Origin: Xanthomonas bromi
Lineage (GTDB): Bacteria > Pseudomonadota > Gammaproteobacteria > Xanthomonadales > Xanthomonadaceae
Reading direction: 5' to 3'
Assembly: GCF_900092025.1 (NCBI RefSeq)
Contig: NZ_FLTX01000053.1
Coordinates: forward strand, 1-64,000
Length of the DNA stretch: 64,000 bases
Shown here: piece after piece, positions 9,387-19,361 of the stretch
Layout of the letters: the number at the start of each line of letters is the position of its first letter
Numbering within the stretch: the first letter of the stretch is position 1
Program-made: the position numbers and the translations under genes
Notes under the pieces: model-generated
What the model saw: only the letters and a program-made list of their open reading frames with translations
Told to the model about the DNA's origin: nothing
Database searches by the model: none

Positions 9387-9442
9387 AACACACGGTGACG
9401 CGGTTCCCGCCTCGCCCGGTCCCGCCTTGAGGAGTCGCCGCG

Positions 9443-10087
9443 ATGAAATCTTTTCTCCTGTCCTGCCTGGCCTTGGCCAGCCTCAGCCTTTCCGCCCAGG
9501 CCCACGAAATCTGGATCGAGCGCGACGGCAGCGGCCCGGTGCGCATCTTCTTCGGCGAGCCGGCGCAGGACGCCCTCGACCATGGCGAAGACGAGATCAA
9601 GCGCGTGGTCAAGCCGACCGTGTTCGGCACCGCCGGCAAGGCCGGTCCGCTGCAGCGCGGCACCGAGTTCCTGACCGCCCCCCTTGCCGGCAGCGGCGAT
9701 GCCTGGCTCAGCGACGACAGCGTGTTCGAGCCATGGAAAGGGGAAGCTGGCGGTTTCGAGACGGTGAGCTACTACGCACGCGCCGGCCGCACCACGCCGG
9801 CAGCAAAACTCGATTTCGAACTGGTGCCCACCGCTGCCAACAGCAATACGCTGACCGTGCTTTATCGCAACAAGCCGCTGCCCAAGGTCGAAGTCACGCT
9901 GATCGATCCACAGAAGTGGCAGAAGACGCTGACCTCCGATGCCAAGGGCCAGGTCACCCTGCCGATGCTGCGTGCCGGCCGCCACATCCTGGTCGCCACC
10001 AACAAGGAACCGGTGAAGCGCGAGATCGCCGGCAAGCAGGTGTCGATGGTGCATCACATCAGCACGCTGACATTCCTGGCCGAGTGA
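9443..10087 (+). CDS. DUF4198 periplasmic protein
   Basis: This 214-residue protein has a clear signal peptide (cleavage after SAQA, about residue 20) followed at once by HEIWIE, the family's conserved N-terminal His motif. The C-terminal part is beta-rich, and DUF4198 proteins are associated with metal uptake loci. It has a strong GAGGAG ribosome site and sits first in a cassette with DUF3649, PepSY and DUF3325 genes behind a Fur-like site, which suggests a role in iron acquisition. Confidence 0.8.
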   Translation: MKSFLLSCLALASLSLSAQAHEIWIERDGSGPVRIFFGEPAQDALDHGEDEIKRVVKPTVFGTAGKAGPLQRGTEFLTAPLAGSGDAWLSDDSVFEPWKGEAGGFETVSYYARAGRTTPAAKLDFELVPTAANSNTLTVLYRNKPLPKVEVTLIDPQKWQKTLTSDAKGQVTLPMLRAGRHILVATNKEPVKREIAGKQVSMVHHISTLTFLAE

Positions 10088-10280
10088 GCATGGTCGACGC
10101 GGCTCCCGCGCAGTTATGGAACAGGTGTGGCCGGTGCCCTGCCGCGGAAGCTGCGCCGCCCACTTCGCGCTTCGTTCGCCGCAGCCGGAAGCCGCTAGCG
10201 CTTGGTGACCCTGCCGGCCTTTCAGCAGTGCGCTGCTGTGGGCCGGTTGCTGCCCCTCGGCCGCGCGTGCAGTGGGTCTG

Positions 10281-10592
10281 ATGTCCAGCGCACCGCTCCT
10301 GCCGCTTCCCTGGTTCAAACGTCCCTGGCTGGGGGTGCTTGCGCGCACGTTGGCAGCGATCTTCGGCGGCTACGCGCTGGCCAGCGCAACCAATTTGCTA
10401 TTGGCACTGACGTTGCCGATGCCGCGCAGCGAAGCGGTGTTGACCAGCATGCTGGTCGGTATCGTGGTGTGCGCGTGTGCGCCATTGTGGGCCTTCGCCA
10501 CCGCCAGTGTGTGGCGTGCGTGGGCCGGCATTGCGGTGCCGGCGGCGCTGATGTTCGCGCTGTCGGCTTGGCTGCAACGGAGCGCAGCGTGA
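10281..10592 (+). CDS. DUF3649 small membrane protein
   Basis: This roughly 103-residue protein has three predicted transmembrane helices. DUF3649 proteins occur next to PepSY and DUF3325 genes in iron-siderophore uptake loci. ATG 10281 is used; another in-frame ATG lies nine bases upstream. Its TGA overlaps the GTG start of the next gene, showing translational coupling. Precise function unknown. Confidence 0.75.
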   Translation: MSSAPLLPLPWFKRPWLGVLARTLAAIFGGYALASATNLLLALTLPMPRSEAVLTSMLVGIVVCACAPLWAFATASVWRAWAGIAVPAALMFALSAWLQRSAA

Positions 10593-12208
10593 AGCAGGGC
10601 TTTCGCCAGTCGATGGCGTGGCTGCACACCTGGACCGGGCTGCTGGTCGGCTGGGTGTTGCTGCTGATCTTCATGGGCGGCACCGCCAGTTATTACCGCG
10701 ACGAAATCAGCCGCTGGATGCGCCCGGAACTGCCCACTACCACGGTGAGCACCGCCACGGCACTGCGCAGCGCCGAGCAGTATCTGCAGACGCACGCAGC
10801 CAATGCAGTGAACTGGAACATCACCTTGCCGGATACGCGCACTCCGGTGGTGAGCATGTACTGGCAGAATCCCCCGCCCGCCGACGGCAAACCGGCCGAG
10901 CGCCGGCAGATGTACGGCAACGCCATCATCGACCCGGCCACCGGCAAGGACATCGCCGCACGCGATACGCTGGGCGGCGAGTTCTTTTACCGGCTGCATT
11001 TCGATCTGCATTACGTGCCGGTGATGTGGGCGCGCTACATCGTGGGTTTCTGCGCGATGTTCATGCTGGTGGCGATCATCAGCGGGGTGATCACGCACAA
11101 GAAAATCTTCAAGGACTTCTTTACGTTCCGCCCGGGCAAAGGGCTCCGGTCGTGGCTGGATTTCCACAACGTCAGCGCGGTGACAGCATTGCCGTACCAC
11201 GCGATGATCACCTACACCGGCATCGTGACCTTGATGTTCATGTACCTGCCGTGGGGCATCAAGGCGCGCTATGCGGGCGATGAAATGCGCTTCTACGACG
11301 AGGCGGCCAATCGGGTGGTCGATACGCGCAAGGCGGCCGGCACACCGGCGCACATGCTGCCGCTGGAGCAGTTTGTGGCACGTGCGCGCAGCGACTGGCG
11401 TGGTGGCGATGTGGGCAATGTCGCGGTGTCGTTTCCCAACGATGCGCATGCCGCCGTGGGGGTAAGTCAGTTGGCCGACCACCTCTCCACCGATACGCCG
11501 TCCATCCTGTTCGATGCAGTGAGTGGCGAGCGGCTGCAACGTAGCGGACCGCCGGGCAGTGCCAGCCAGACGCACGGTGTGATGGTGGGGCTGCATCTGG
11601 CCCACTTCGCCGGTCCATGGCTACGCGCATTGTTCTTCGGCTCCGGCCTGCTCGGTTGCCTGATGGTGGCCAGCGGCGTGGTGATGTGGGCGGTGAAAGA
11701 ACGCCCCAAGCATCTGAAAGCCGGACGCATCGGTTTCGGCCTGCGCCTGGTGGACGCACTCAACATCGGCACGGTGGCCGGCTTGCCGATCGCCTTCGCC
11801 AGTTTTTTCTGGGCCAACCGCGTGTTGCCGGTGAACCTGGAAGCCCGCGCAGCGATGGAGGCCAATCTGTTTTTCGCCGCATGGGCTGCGGCGTTGCTGG
11901 CTGCTTTCGTGTGGCCGCGGCGTGCGATGTGGAGCTGGCAGTTGTATCTGGGCGCGGCGTTGTTCGCGCTGCTGCCGGTGCTTAACGCGATCACCACCGA
12001 TGTGCATCTGGGCGTGACGCTGCCGGCCGGGCAATGGGCGCTGGCCGGTGTGGATCTGGTGTGCCTGGTCCTTGGTCTTTGCCTGGGCATCGCCGGCTTT
12101 CGCTTGCAGCGTTGGAAGGGACCGCAGCCTGCTTCGGCGCGCCGTGCGCGTGCTGCTGCGTCCGCAACGCCCGCGCAGCACACCGCGCCGATCCAGGAAA
12201 GCGCATGA
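10589..12208 (+). CDS. PepSY-associated membrane protein (possible ferric-siderophore reductase)
   Basis: This 539-residue inner-membrane protein starts with the PepSY-TM signature (QSMAWLHTWTGLLVGWVLL). It has conserved His residues in membrane segments (LHTW, FDLHYVP, LHLAHFAGPW) and a large periplasmic loop. Related PepSY-TM proteins such as FoxB and PiuB reduce or release iron from siderophores at the inner membrane. The GTG start at 10589 overlaps the preceding stop; the gene ends with an ATGA overlap to DUF3325. Confidence 0.82.
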   Translation: MKQGFRQSMAWLHTWTGLLVGWVLLLIFMGGTASYYRDEISRWMRPELPTTTVSTATALRSAEQYLQTHAANAVNWNITLPDTRTPVVSMYWQNPPPADGKPAERRQMYGNAIIDPATGKDIAARDTLGGEFFYRLHFDLHYVPVMWARYIVGFCAMFMLVAIISGVITHKKIFKDFFTFRPGKGLRSWLDFHNVSAVTALPYHAMITYTGIVTLMFMYLPWGIKARYAGDEMRFYDEAANRVVDTRKAAGTPAHMLPLEQFVARARSDWRGGDVGNVAVSFPNDAHAAVGVSQLADHLSTDTPSILFDAVSGERLQRSGPPGSASQTHGVMVGLHLAHFAGPWLRALFFGSGLLGCLMVASGVVMWAVKERPKHLKAGRIGFGLRLVDALNIGTVAGLPIAFASFFWANRVLPVNLEARAAMEANLFFAAWAAALLAAFVWPRRAMWSWQLYLGAALFALLPVLNAITTDVHLGVTLPAGQWALAGVDLVCLVLGLCLGIAGFRLQRWKGPQPASARRARAAASATPAQHTAPIQESA

Positions 12209-12540
12209 GCGTCGTGCTGTTGCTGGCGCTGAATTTTTCCGGCTTTGCGGCGCTGTGCCTGGCGATGGACAAGCATCAGCAGGCGCTACGCGGCCACCTG
12301 TTGGGCGCGGCACGTTCACGGCAACTGCGTGTGCTGGGTTGGTTGCTGCTGTTGCTGACGTGCGGCCTGGCGGTGCATGCGCAGGGCTGGGGCATCGGCT
12401 CGGTGCTGTGGCTGGGCACGTTGACCGCAGCTGCAGCGGTGTTGTCGCTGTGGCTGCTGCCGTATCGGCGTGGTGCGATCGTGCCGGCAGCGGTGGCCGC
12501 ACCGGTGCTGGCAGGCTTGGTGCAGGTATTGGTGGGTTGA
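12205..12540 (+). CDS. DUF3325 small membrane protein
   Basis: This 111-residue protein has about three or four transmembrane helices, and its start overlaps the stop of the PepSY gene (ATGA). DUF3325 members are small integral membrane partners in the same iron-linked cassettes. The function is not established. The gene is convergent with, and nearly touches, the broken RES toxin gene. Confidence 0.78.
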   Translation: MSVVLLLALNFSGFAALCLAMDKHQQALRGHLLGAARSRQLRVLGWLLLLLTCGLAVHAQGWGIGSVLWLGTLTAAAAVLSLWLLPYRRGAIVPAAVAAPVLAGLVQVLVG

Positions 12541-13011
12541 AAGGTGCGCTGCAGCACGCGCTCGGGCTGCAGCATGTCGAGAAACAGCACCACGTTGACG
12601 CCTTCGGGCCGCGCCATGCTGGGGAAGATCACGCCGGGAATATCCGCTTCGCGCAGCAGATCGCCAAGCACCCAGCTCACCGGTTCTATCTTGTTGACCA
12701 GGGCCTTGCGCCAGTCGTCGGCCCACTCTGCCCACAACGCATCCCAGCTGGCATCGAGCAGACGCAGATCAGCCAGCGCCGGAAGATCGGCGGCATAACT
12801 GACCAGCGTCAACGGCGGCAGGAATGGGGGCAGCCTGCGCGTATTCGGCCGTGGCGGTTTCCAGCTGCAGCGACAGATACAGCGCCGGCTGACCGAAGCG
12901 ATTGAAGCGCCCGCCCGAGCGCGCCGCACCGGCACCGCTCAGCGGTTCGGCGGCCCAGCGCGGTGTGAAGGCGCGATAGAGCGTGCAGTGCGCCGGGGCG
13001 CTCAGCTTCAA
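12541..13011 (-). pseudogene. RES-domain toxin, frameshifted
   Basis: The N-terminal half (LYRAF, RSGGRFNR, ALYLSL) lies in one frame from a TTG start at 13011 and the C-terminal half (LTLVSYAADLPAL, VIFPSMARPEGVNVVLF) in another. Removing one base from the G5 run at 12826-12830 restores continuous reading across EYAQAAPFLPPL. RES toxins modify or degrade NAD+. The start overlaps the antitoxin stop, so the module layout is intact. After the break the second frame stays open to 12276, antisense to DUF3325, so the true C-terminus is uncertain. Confidence 0.75.
12826..12830. other. Frameshift site in G5 homopolymer
   Basis: A run of five G (five C on the coding strand) sits at the junction of the two RES reading frames. 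Four would restore the protein. This may be a genuine slippage mutation, phase variation or a sequencing error. Confidence 0.65.
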
Positions 13012-13382
13012 CCGGCGGCCCCTGCGGCGACCGTGCGCAGATAAGTCAGCGCATCGTCGGTGCGCCCCTGCTTGACCACTTCCAGCAAGGTGGCGAACTC
13101 AAACGCGGGGATCGGCGTGTTTTTGAGATGGAACACCACCTGGCGCTCGTCCGGCTGCACCTGGGCCATCGCCACCAGCAGGCGTGACAGATTGCGCAGC
13201 AGGTCCTGCACGCGCGGGCTTTCGGGATGCACGCGCAGGCTGTTGCGGTGTACGCCTGCCAGCTCGGCCAGTTCCTGTTGCGACAGATCCAGCAGGCCGG
13301 CCATGGCCGAGGGGGACAGGATGGTCCGGTCCGGCACGCGCAGGCGTTCGGTCAGGGCAAGGGGATTGAGAACGGCAACCAT
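13008..13382 (-). CDS. Xre/MbcA/ParS-type antitoxin
   Basis: This 124-residue protein has a helix-turn-helix-like N-terminal region (LSQQELAELAGVHRNSLR) and a C-terminal DUF2384-like region, the standard partner of RES toxins. It would neutralise the toxin and repress its own operon. ATG 13382 has GGAG nine bases upstream and is preferred to the longer frame. Its stop overlaps the toxin start. With the toxin frameshifted it may now be an orphan antitoxin. Confidence 0.82.
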   Translation of the reverse strand: MVAVLNPLALTERLRVPDRTILSPSAMAGLLDLSQQELAELAGVHRNSLRVHPESPRVQDLLRNLSRLLVAMAQVQPDERQVVFHLKNTPIPAFEFATLLEVVKQGRTDDALTYLRTVAAGAAG

Positions 13383-13404
13383 CGCGCGGCTCCAGCAAGG
13401 GGTG

Positions 13405-13423
13405 TGCACAGTATATGCACAGT
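13405..13423 (-). promoter_or_regulatory. Toxin-antitoxin promoter with direct-repeat operator
   Basis: TGCACAGT occurs at 13405-13412 and again at 13416-13423, an 11-base period. On the minus strand TATACT (13410-13415) between them makes a good -10 element. An antitoxin dimer bound here would block the promoter, as expected for autoregulated TA operons. Confidence 0.5.
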
Positions 13424-13468
13424 CAGGCCAAGTTGCGTTGCACCTTCATGCGCACGGGCAGTGCACTG

Positions 13469-14089
13469 TCAGCTGGTCGGTTGCGCTGCGCCCACCGCAC
13501 GCAGACAGAAGCCGCAGATCGCCTCGACCAACTGCTCGCCTTGCTGCGGGTCGCCGCGACTGGGGGCGATCGGCCCCACCAGCGCTTCGGTGAACGCGCC
13601 GACGATGCAGGCCGCCGCCGTGTCCAGAGACTGCTGCGGGAACTCCCCGGCCGCCACGCCTTCGGCAAGCAGTTGACGAAACACCTCGCCGAACAGACGC
13701 CGGCCACGGATCCGCTCGGCGTCCACCTCGCTTTCCACAGGCTCGGCGATAAAGGCGTAGGCCAGCGCCGGGCCCGCCAAGGCACGTCGTACGAAGGTCG
13801 CGATCGCGCTGCGCAAGCGCTCGGCAGCGCTGGCCTGAGTGGCGGCGACAGCGCGCAGGATAGTCATCTCGCGCTGCACGGCTTCGTTGAGAACTTCCAC
13901 GAAAAGTTCGGACTTTGACGGGAAATGCCGATAAATCTGCCCAGTCGAAACGCCGGCGGCAGCTGCCACCGCGGCGATCGGTGCGTTGCGGTAGCCGCCT
14001 TCGGCGATCAGGACGCGGGCCGCGTGCAGGATGCGTTCACGGTTGCCGGCCAGGCGTTCTTCCATCAGGGCGGAGCGTCGATAAGCCAT
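13469..14089 (-). CDS. TetR-family regulator of the isovalerate/leucine genes
   Basis: This 206-residue repressor has an N-terminal TetR HTH (ILHAARVLIAEGGY, VAAAAGVSTGQIYRHFPSK) and a variable ligand domain. It is divergent from liuA and shares a 128-base gap that holds a TTCAA/TTGAA palindrome. By context it probably represses the downstream acyl-CoA catabolic genes and senses an acyl-CoA or acid. Other bacteria use the MerR-type LiuR for this pathway. Confidence 0.8.
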   Translation of the reverse strand: MAYRRSALMEERLAGNRERILHAARVLIAEGGYRNAPIAAVAAAAGVSTGQIYRHFPSKSELFVEVLNEAVQREMTILRAVAATQASAAERLRSAIATFVRRALAGPALAYAFIAEPVESEVDAERIRGRRLFGEVFRQLLAEGVAAGEFPQQSLDTAAACIVGAFTEALVGPIAPSRGDPQQGEQLVEAICGFCLRAVGAAQPTS

Positions 14090-14103
14090 GGTGTGATTCT
14101 TGG

Positions 14104-14116
14104 TTCAATAGTTGAA
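14104..14116. promoter_or_regulatory. Palindromic operator between TetR and liuA
   Basis: TTCAATAGTTGAA is a perfect 5-base inverted repeat with a 3-base centre, 15 bases upstream of the TetR start. It is the likely binding site of the adjacent TetR protein for autoregulation. Confidence 0.5.
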
Positions 14117-14217
14117 TTTTAGTTCACTTCTTTGTTGCAAACCGCTAGGCTGGCAACATTCGCCGCGCGGCCCGCCCGCTCCCACCCGGCACGTCCCGAT
14201 TCCTGTGGAGTTGTTGC

Positions 14218-15381
14218 ATGCATGTGCCGTCCCTGAACTTCGAGCTTGGCGAAGAGATCGATCTGCTGCGCGAAAGCGTGGCGACCTTCGCCAGCCACCA
14301 TATCGCCCCGCTGGCCGCGGCCGCCGATCACGATAACGTGTTCCCCTCCCAGCTCTGGCGCCTGCTCGGCGAGCAAGGCCTGCTCGGCCTGACGGTAGAA
14401 GAAGCGTACGGCGGCAGCGGCATGGGTTACCTGGCGCATGTGGTGGCGATGGAAGAGATCTCGCGCGCCTGCGGTGCGATCGGATTGTCCTACGGCGCGC
14501 ATTCCAATCTGTGCCTCAATCAGCTGCGCAAGAACGCCAGCCCGGAACAGAAGCAGCGCTACCTGCCCAAATTATGCAGTGGCGAGCATGTGGGCGCGCT
14601 GGCGATGAGCGAAACCGGCTCCGGCTCGGACGTGGTGTCGATGAAGTTGCGCGCCGATGCCCGTGGCGACCGCTACGTGCTCAACGGCAGCAAGATGTGG
14701 ATCACCAACGGACCGGATGCCGACGTGTTGGTGGTGTACGCCAAGACCGACCCCGACGCTGGCGCGCGCGGCATTACCGCCTTCATCGTCGAAAAGGGCA
14801 TGCCGGGTTTTTCCACTGCACAGAAGCTGGACAAGCTGGGCATGCGCGGCTCCAACACCTGCGAGTTGGTGTTCACCGATTGCGAAGTGCCTGCAGAGAA
14901 CGTGCTGGGCACGCTCAATGGCGGCGTGCGCGTGCTGATGTCCGGGCTGGATTTCGAGCGGGTGGTGCTGGCGGGCGGCCCGCTTGGGCTGATGGCCGCG
15001 GCGATGGATGTGGTGCTGCCGTACGTGCACGAGCGCAAGCAGTTCGGCGAGCCGATCGGTAGCTTCCAGTTGATGCAGGCCAAGCTGGCCGACATGTATG
15101 TGGGGCTCAATGCCTGCCGCGCGTATGTGTATGCGGTGGCGCGTGCCTGCGATGCCGGGCGCACCACCCGCCAGGACGCCGCCGGCGCGATCCTGTATGC
15201 CGCCGAAAAAGCCACCTGGCTCACCGGCCAGGCGATCCAGGTGCTGGGCGGCAATGGCTACATCAACGACTACCCCACTGGCCGCTTGTGGCGCGATGCC
15301 AAGCTGTACGAGATTGGCGCGGGCACCTCGGAAATCCGCCGCATGCTGATCGGCCGCGAGTTGTTCGAACGCACCGCCTGA
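14218..15381 (+). CDS. liuA: Isovaleryl-CoA dehydrogenase
   Basis: This 387-residue acyl-CoA dehydrogenase carries the family signatures [39 protein letters not shown] and [16 protein letters not shown]. The [15 protein letters not shown] segment places a Glu (about 247) where isovaleryl-CoA dehydrogenases carry the catalytic base, which separates them from short/medium-chain enzymes with a later base. It converts isovaleryl-CoA to 3-methylcrotonyl-CoA with FAD in leucine breakdown. It lies ten bases before the carboxyltransferase gene, so the two are one operon. Confidence 0.88.
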   Translation: MHVPSLNFELGEEIDLLRESVATFASHHIAPLAAAADHDNVFPSQLWRLLGEQGLLGLTVEEAYGGSGMGYLAHVVAMEEISRACGAIGLSYGAHSNLCLNQLRKNASPEQKQRYLPKLCSGEHVGALAMSETGSGSDVVSMKLRADARGDRYVLNGSKMWITNGPDADVLVVYAKTDPDAGARGITAFIVEKGMPGFSTAQKLDKLGMRGSNTCELVFTDCEVPAENVLGTLNGGVRVLMSGLDFERVVLAGGPLGLMAAAMDVVLPYVHERKQFGEPIGSFQLMQAKLADMYVGLNACRAYVYAVARACDAGRTTRQDAAGAILYAAEKATWLTGQAIQVLGGNGYINDYPTGRLWRDAKLYEIGAGTSEIRRMLIGRELFERTA

Positions 15382-15391
15382 CGGAGCCACC

Positions 15392-17002
15392 ATGAGCGTG
15401 ATCGATAGCCAGCTGCAGGTCAGCGGCGAGAGTTTTCAACACAACGCCGCCGCGATGCGTGCGGTGGTCGACGACCTGCGCCGCACACTTGCACAAACGG
15501 CGCGTGGTGGCAGCGAGGCGGCACGCGCCAAGCACACTGCGCGCGGCAAATTACTGGTGCGCGAGCGCATCGACGCGTTGCTGGATCCGGGCAGCGCCCT
15601 GTTGGAGATCGCGCCGCTGGCAGCGCATGGCATGTACGACGATCAGGTGCCGTGCGCGGGCGTGGTAGCCGGTATCGGCCGCGTGTCTGGCGTGGAATGC
15701 GTGATCGTGGCCAACGATGCCACCGTCAAGGGCGGCACCTATTACCCAATGACGGTGAAGAAGCATTTGCGGGCGCAGGAAATCGCGCAGCAAAACCGGC
15801 TGCCGTGCATCTATCTGGTCGATTCCGGCGGCGCGTTCCTGCCGCTGCAGGACGAGGTGTTCCCGGACCGCGACCACTTCGGGCGCATCTTCTACAACCA
15901 GGCCAACCTGTCGGCAAACGGCATTGCGCAGATCGCCTGCGTGATGGGGTCGTGTACCGCTGGCGGTGCATATGTGCCGGCCATGAGCGATGAAACAGTG
16001 ATCGTGCGCGAGCAGGGCACCATCTTTCTGGGTGGCCCGCCGCTGGTCAAGGCAGCCACTGGCGAGCAAGTCAGTGCCGAAGAACTGGGCGGCGCCGATG
16101 TGCATACGCGCATCTCGGGTGTGGCCGACCACGTTGCCGACAACGATCTGCAGGCGCTGGCGCGCGTGCGCGCCATCATCGCGCAGCTCAACTGGCGTAA
16201 ACCTGCCGCATCGTTGGCGCTGCAGGAGCCACTGCCGCCGCGCCATGCCGCCGACGAACTGTATGGCGTGATTCCAGCCGATGCCCGCAAGCCCTTCGAT
16301 GTGCGCGAAGTGATCGCGCGCATCGTCGACGACTCGCGCCTGGACGAATTCAAGCCGCGCTATGGCAGCACGCTGGTCACCGGATTTGCGCATCTGCATG
16401 GTTATCCGGTGGGCATCATTGCCAACAACGGCATCCTGTTTTCGGAGTCGGCACTCAAGGGCGCGCACTTCATTGAGCTGTGCACGCAGCGCGGCATTCC
16501 GCTGATCTTCCTGCAGAACATCACCGGCTTCATGGTCGGGCGCAAATACGAACATGGCGGCATCGCCAAGGATGGCGCCAAGCTGGTGATGGCGGTGGCC
16601 TGCGCCAAGGTGCCCAAGTTCACCGTGGTAATCGGCGGCTCGTTCGGTGCGGGCAACTACGGCATGTGCGGACGCGCATACTCGCCGAACTTTCTGTGGA
16701 TGTGGCCGAACGCGCGCATCGGCGTGATGGGTGGCGAACAAGCGGCCAGCGTGTTGGCCACGGTGCGCCGCGATGGCATCGAAGCCAAGGGCGGTGCGTG
16801 GTCGGGCGAAGACGAGGATGCGTTCAAGGCGCCGATCCGTGCGCAGTTCGAGCAGCAAGGCCATCCGTATTACGCCAGTGCGCGGCTATGGGACGACGGC
16901 ATCATCGACCCGGCCGACACGCGTCGTGTACTGGGTCTGGGGTTGTCGGCGGCATTGAATGCGCCGATCGAGCCGACGCGCTTTGGCGTGTTCCGCATGT
17001 GA
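15392..17002 (+). CDS. liuB: Methylcrotonyl-CoA carboxylase beta subunit (carboxyltransferase)
   Basis: This 536-residue carboxyltransferase matches MCC-beta in length. It contains [47 protein letters not shown] and the Gly-rich [21 protein letters not shown] oxyanion region. It transfers carboxyl from biotin to 3-methylcrotonyl-CoA. A propionyl- or geranyl-CoA carboxylase is less likely because of the isovaleryl-CoA dehydrogenase next door. GGAG precedes the ATG. Confidence 0.86.
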   Translation: MSVIDSQLQVSGESFQHNAAAMRAVVDDLRRTLAQTARGGSEAARAKHTARGKLLVRERIDALLDPGSALLEIAPLAAHGMYDDQVPCAGVVAGIGRVSGVECVIVANDATVKGGTYYPMTVKKHLRAQEIAQQNRLPCIYLVDSGGAFLPLQDEVFPDRDHFGRIFYNQANLSANGIAQIACVMGSCTAGGAYVPAMSDETVIVREQGTIFLGGPPLVKAATGEQVSAEELGGADVHTRISGVADHVADNDLQALARVRAIIAQLNWRKPAASLALQEPLPPRHAADELYGVIPADARKPFDVREVIARIVDDSRLDEFKPRYGSTLVTGFAHLHGYPVGIIANNGILFSESALKGAHFIELCTQRGIPLIFLQNITGFMVGRKYEHGGIAKDGAKLVMAVACAKVPKFTVVIGGSFGAGNYGMCGRAYSPNFLWMWPNARIGVMGGEQAASVLATVRRDGIEAKGGAWSGEDEDAFKAPIRAQFEQQGHPYYASARLWDDGIIDPADTRRVLGLGLSAALNAPIEPTRFGVFRM

Positions 17003-17234
17003 GTGGATTGAGTGCCTAGCAGCCGCAAGCCTGTGTGCTGCGGTAGGTAGGCGCTGATGGTGAGGTTCTGTCCTGTCCGCGCTGGCAATCGCTGAAGTTT
17101 GCGTAGCTGGTCTGGAAGCAATACAGCACCTTTTCGCAACAAACCTGCCCTGCCTTCGATGTAGCTGTGAAACAGACAAAACTTTTTCTTCGCAGGACGA
17201 CCCGCCACCACGGCGACGTGCAGAGACTGATCCG

Positions 17235-19262
17235 ATGACCCAGCGCGACCCCATCGCCGCAGCAACGCAAGCGCCCTTCGACAGGATCCTGATCGCCAAT
17301 CGCGGTGAGATCGCGTGCCGAGTGATCGCGACCTGCCGCACTCTCGGCATTGCGACGGTAGCGGTGTACTCGGATGCAGACCGCGATGCACGGCATGTGC
17401 GCCTGGCCGATGAGGCGGTCCACATCGGTGCCTCTCCGGCGCAGCAAAGCTATCTGCGCGGCGAAGTCATTCTGAAAGCGGCACACGCAACCGGTGCGCA
17501 GGCGATTCATCCGGGTTATGGATTTCTTTCGGAAAACGCGGCATTTGCCGAGGCCTGTGTAGATGCTGGCATCGTCTTCATCGGCCCACCGGCAGCGGCG
17601 ATTCGCGCGATGGGCGACAAAAGCGCGGCCAAGGCACTGATGCAACGGGCCGGCGTGCCGCTAACGCCGGGTTACCACGGCGATGAGCAAGCGCCGGCAT
17701 TCTTGCGTGCGCAAGCCGATGCAATCGGCTACCCAGTGTTGATCAAGGCCAGCGCAGGCGGCGGCGGCAAGGGCATGCGCCGGGTGGATGCCAGCGCCGC
17801 GTTCGAAGAGGCCTTGGCCAGCTGTCAGCGCGAAGCGCAGTCGGCATTCGGTAATGCCCACGTATTGGTAGAGAAATATGTCGAACGGCCGCGGCATATC
17901 GAAATCCAGGTGTTCGGCGATACGCATGGCGAGGTGGTGTACCTGTTCGAACGCGATTGCTCGGTGCAGCGCCGCCACCAGAAAGTGCTGGAAGAAGCGC
18001 CTGCGCCCGGCATGAGCGAGGCGCGGCGCGCTGCGATGGGCAAGGCGGCCGTGGATGCGGCGCAAGCCGTGGGCTACGTCGGTGCGGGCACGGTGGAATT
18101 CATCGCTGGTCCGAACGGCGATTTCTATTTCATGGAAATGAACACCCGGCTACAGGTGGAGCACCCGGTGACCGAGTTGATCACCGGCACCGATCTGGTC
18201 GAGTGGCAATTGCGCGTTGCCGCTGGCGCGCGCTTGCCGCGTCGGCAGCACGAGCTGCGCATCCACGGGCATGCGTTGGAAGCACGCCTCTATGCCGAGG
18301 ACGCCGAGCGAGGGTTTCTGCCGTCCACCGGTACGCTACGGCAGCTGCAGATGCCCGTCGCCAGCGCGCATGTGCGCGTCGATGCCGGCGTGGAACAAGG
18401 CGACACCATCAGCCCTTACTACGACCCGATGATCGCCAAGCTGATCGTCTGGGATACCGATCGCCCCGCTGCGCTGGCACGCATGCGCGCAGCATTGGCG
18501 CAGTTCCATGCGGTGGGCGTTACCACCAACAGTGCATTTCTATCGCGCCTGATTGCGACCGAGTCGTTCGCATCCGCGAATCTGGACACCGCGCTGATCG
18601 AGCGCGAGCATGCTGTCCTGTTTCCTGAGGCGCGCAGCCCCGATAGCGCATGGTGGTGCCTGGCAGCGGTATTGGTCGCCGATACAGTGCCGGCCGCTGA
18701 CGTCGATCCAGCCGATCCCCACTCGCCGTGGCAGCAGCAGGATGGTTGGCGCATCGGTGCGCATGCAGCGCAGCGCATCATCCTGGAGGCAAATACCGAG
18801 CGCCGCCAATTCGAGGTGCGCCCGGATGCCGATGGCTGGCAAGTCACCTCCGCGGGCGAAACGCACACCTTGCGCTACCACCTGCACGACACCGGCGTAC
18901 GGGTGCAAATGGACGGACGGCAATGGCGCGCGCAGGCATTGCGCGATGGCAGCCTGCTGACCCTGACCGGCGCCACGCAGCGAGCGGCATTCCGTCACCA
19001 CGATGCGCTGGTGGAAGCCGATCGACCGGCGCAGGACAGCGGCGGGCTGACCGCACCGATGCCCGGTCGCATCGTCTCCCTGCCCGCCACGGTGGGCCAG
19101 CCGGTCACCCGTGGACAGGCGTTGGTGGTACTGGAAGCCATGAAGATGGAGCACACACTGCACGCGCCCAGCGACGGCACCGTCCAGGGGTATCTGGTGG
19201 CAGAAGGCGATCTGGTGTCCGACGGCGCGGCACTGGTGGAATTTGTGTCCGCGTCTGCGTAG
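17235..19262 (+). CDS. liuD: Methylcrotonyl-CoA carboxylase alpha subunit (biotin carboxylase-BCCP)
   Basis: This 675-residue biotin-dependent subunit starts with ILIANRGEIACRV and has the ATP-grasp segment KASAGGGGKGMR, FMEMNTRLQVEHPVTE, and a C-terminal biotinyl domain with EAMKM (biotin Lys about 637). It carboxylates biotin for the beta subunit. It follows liuB after 232 non-coding bases, where many genomes place liuC. Neither a methylglutaconyl-CoA hydratase nor an HMG-CoA lyase gene is present here. Confidence 0.87.
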   Translation: MTQRDPIAAATQAPFDRILIANRGEIACRVIATCRTLGIATVAVYSDADRDARHVRLADEAVHIGASPAQQSYLRGEVILKAAHATGAQAIHPGYGFLSENAAFAEACVDAGIVFIGPPAAAIRAMGDKSAAKALMQRAGVPLTPGYHGDEQAPAFLRAQADAIGYPVLIKASAGGGGKGMRRVDASAAFEEALASCQREAQSAFGNAHVLVEKYVERPRHIEIQVFGDTHGEVVYLFERDCSVQRRHQKVLEEAPAPGMSEARRAAMGKAAVDAAQAVGYVGAGTVEFIAGPNGDFYFMEMNTRLQVEHPVTELITGTDLVEWQLRVAAGARLPRRQHELRIHGHALEARLYAEDAERGFLPSTGTLRQLQMPVASAHVRVDAGVEQGDTISPYYDPMIAKLIVWDTDRPAALARMRAALAQFHAVGVTTNSAFLSRLIATESFASANLDTALIEREHAVLFPEARSPDSAWWCLAAVLVADTVPAADVDPADPHSPWQQQDGWRIGAHAAQRIILEANTERRQFEVRPDADGWQVTSAGETHTLRYHLHDTGVRVQMDGRQWRAQALRDGSLLTLTGATQRAAFRHHDALVEADRPAQDSGGLTAPMPGRIVSLPATVGQPVTRGQALVVLEAMKMEHTLHAPSDGTVQGYLVAEGDLVSDGAALVEFVSASA

Positions 19263-19361
19263 CGGCGCATGGCGGCGTGACCAACGGCACGTTCGGCTGC
19301 GCGCGCACTGCCGCTAGCGTGGCACATCGGCCGGCTCGGCCGCATTGCCACCGGAGGCCCC

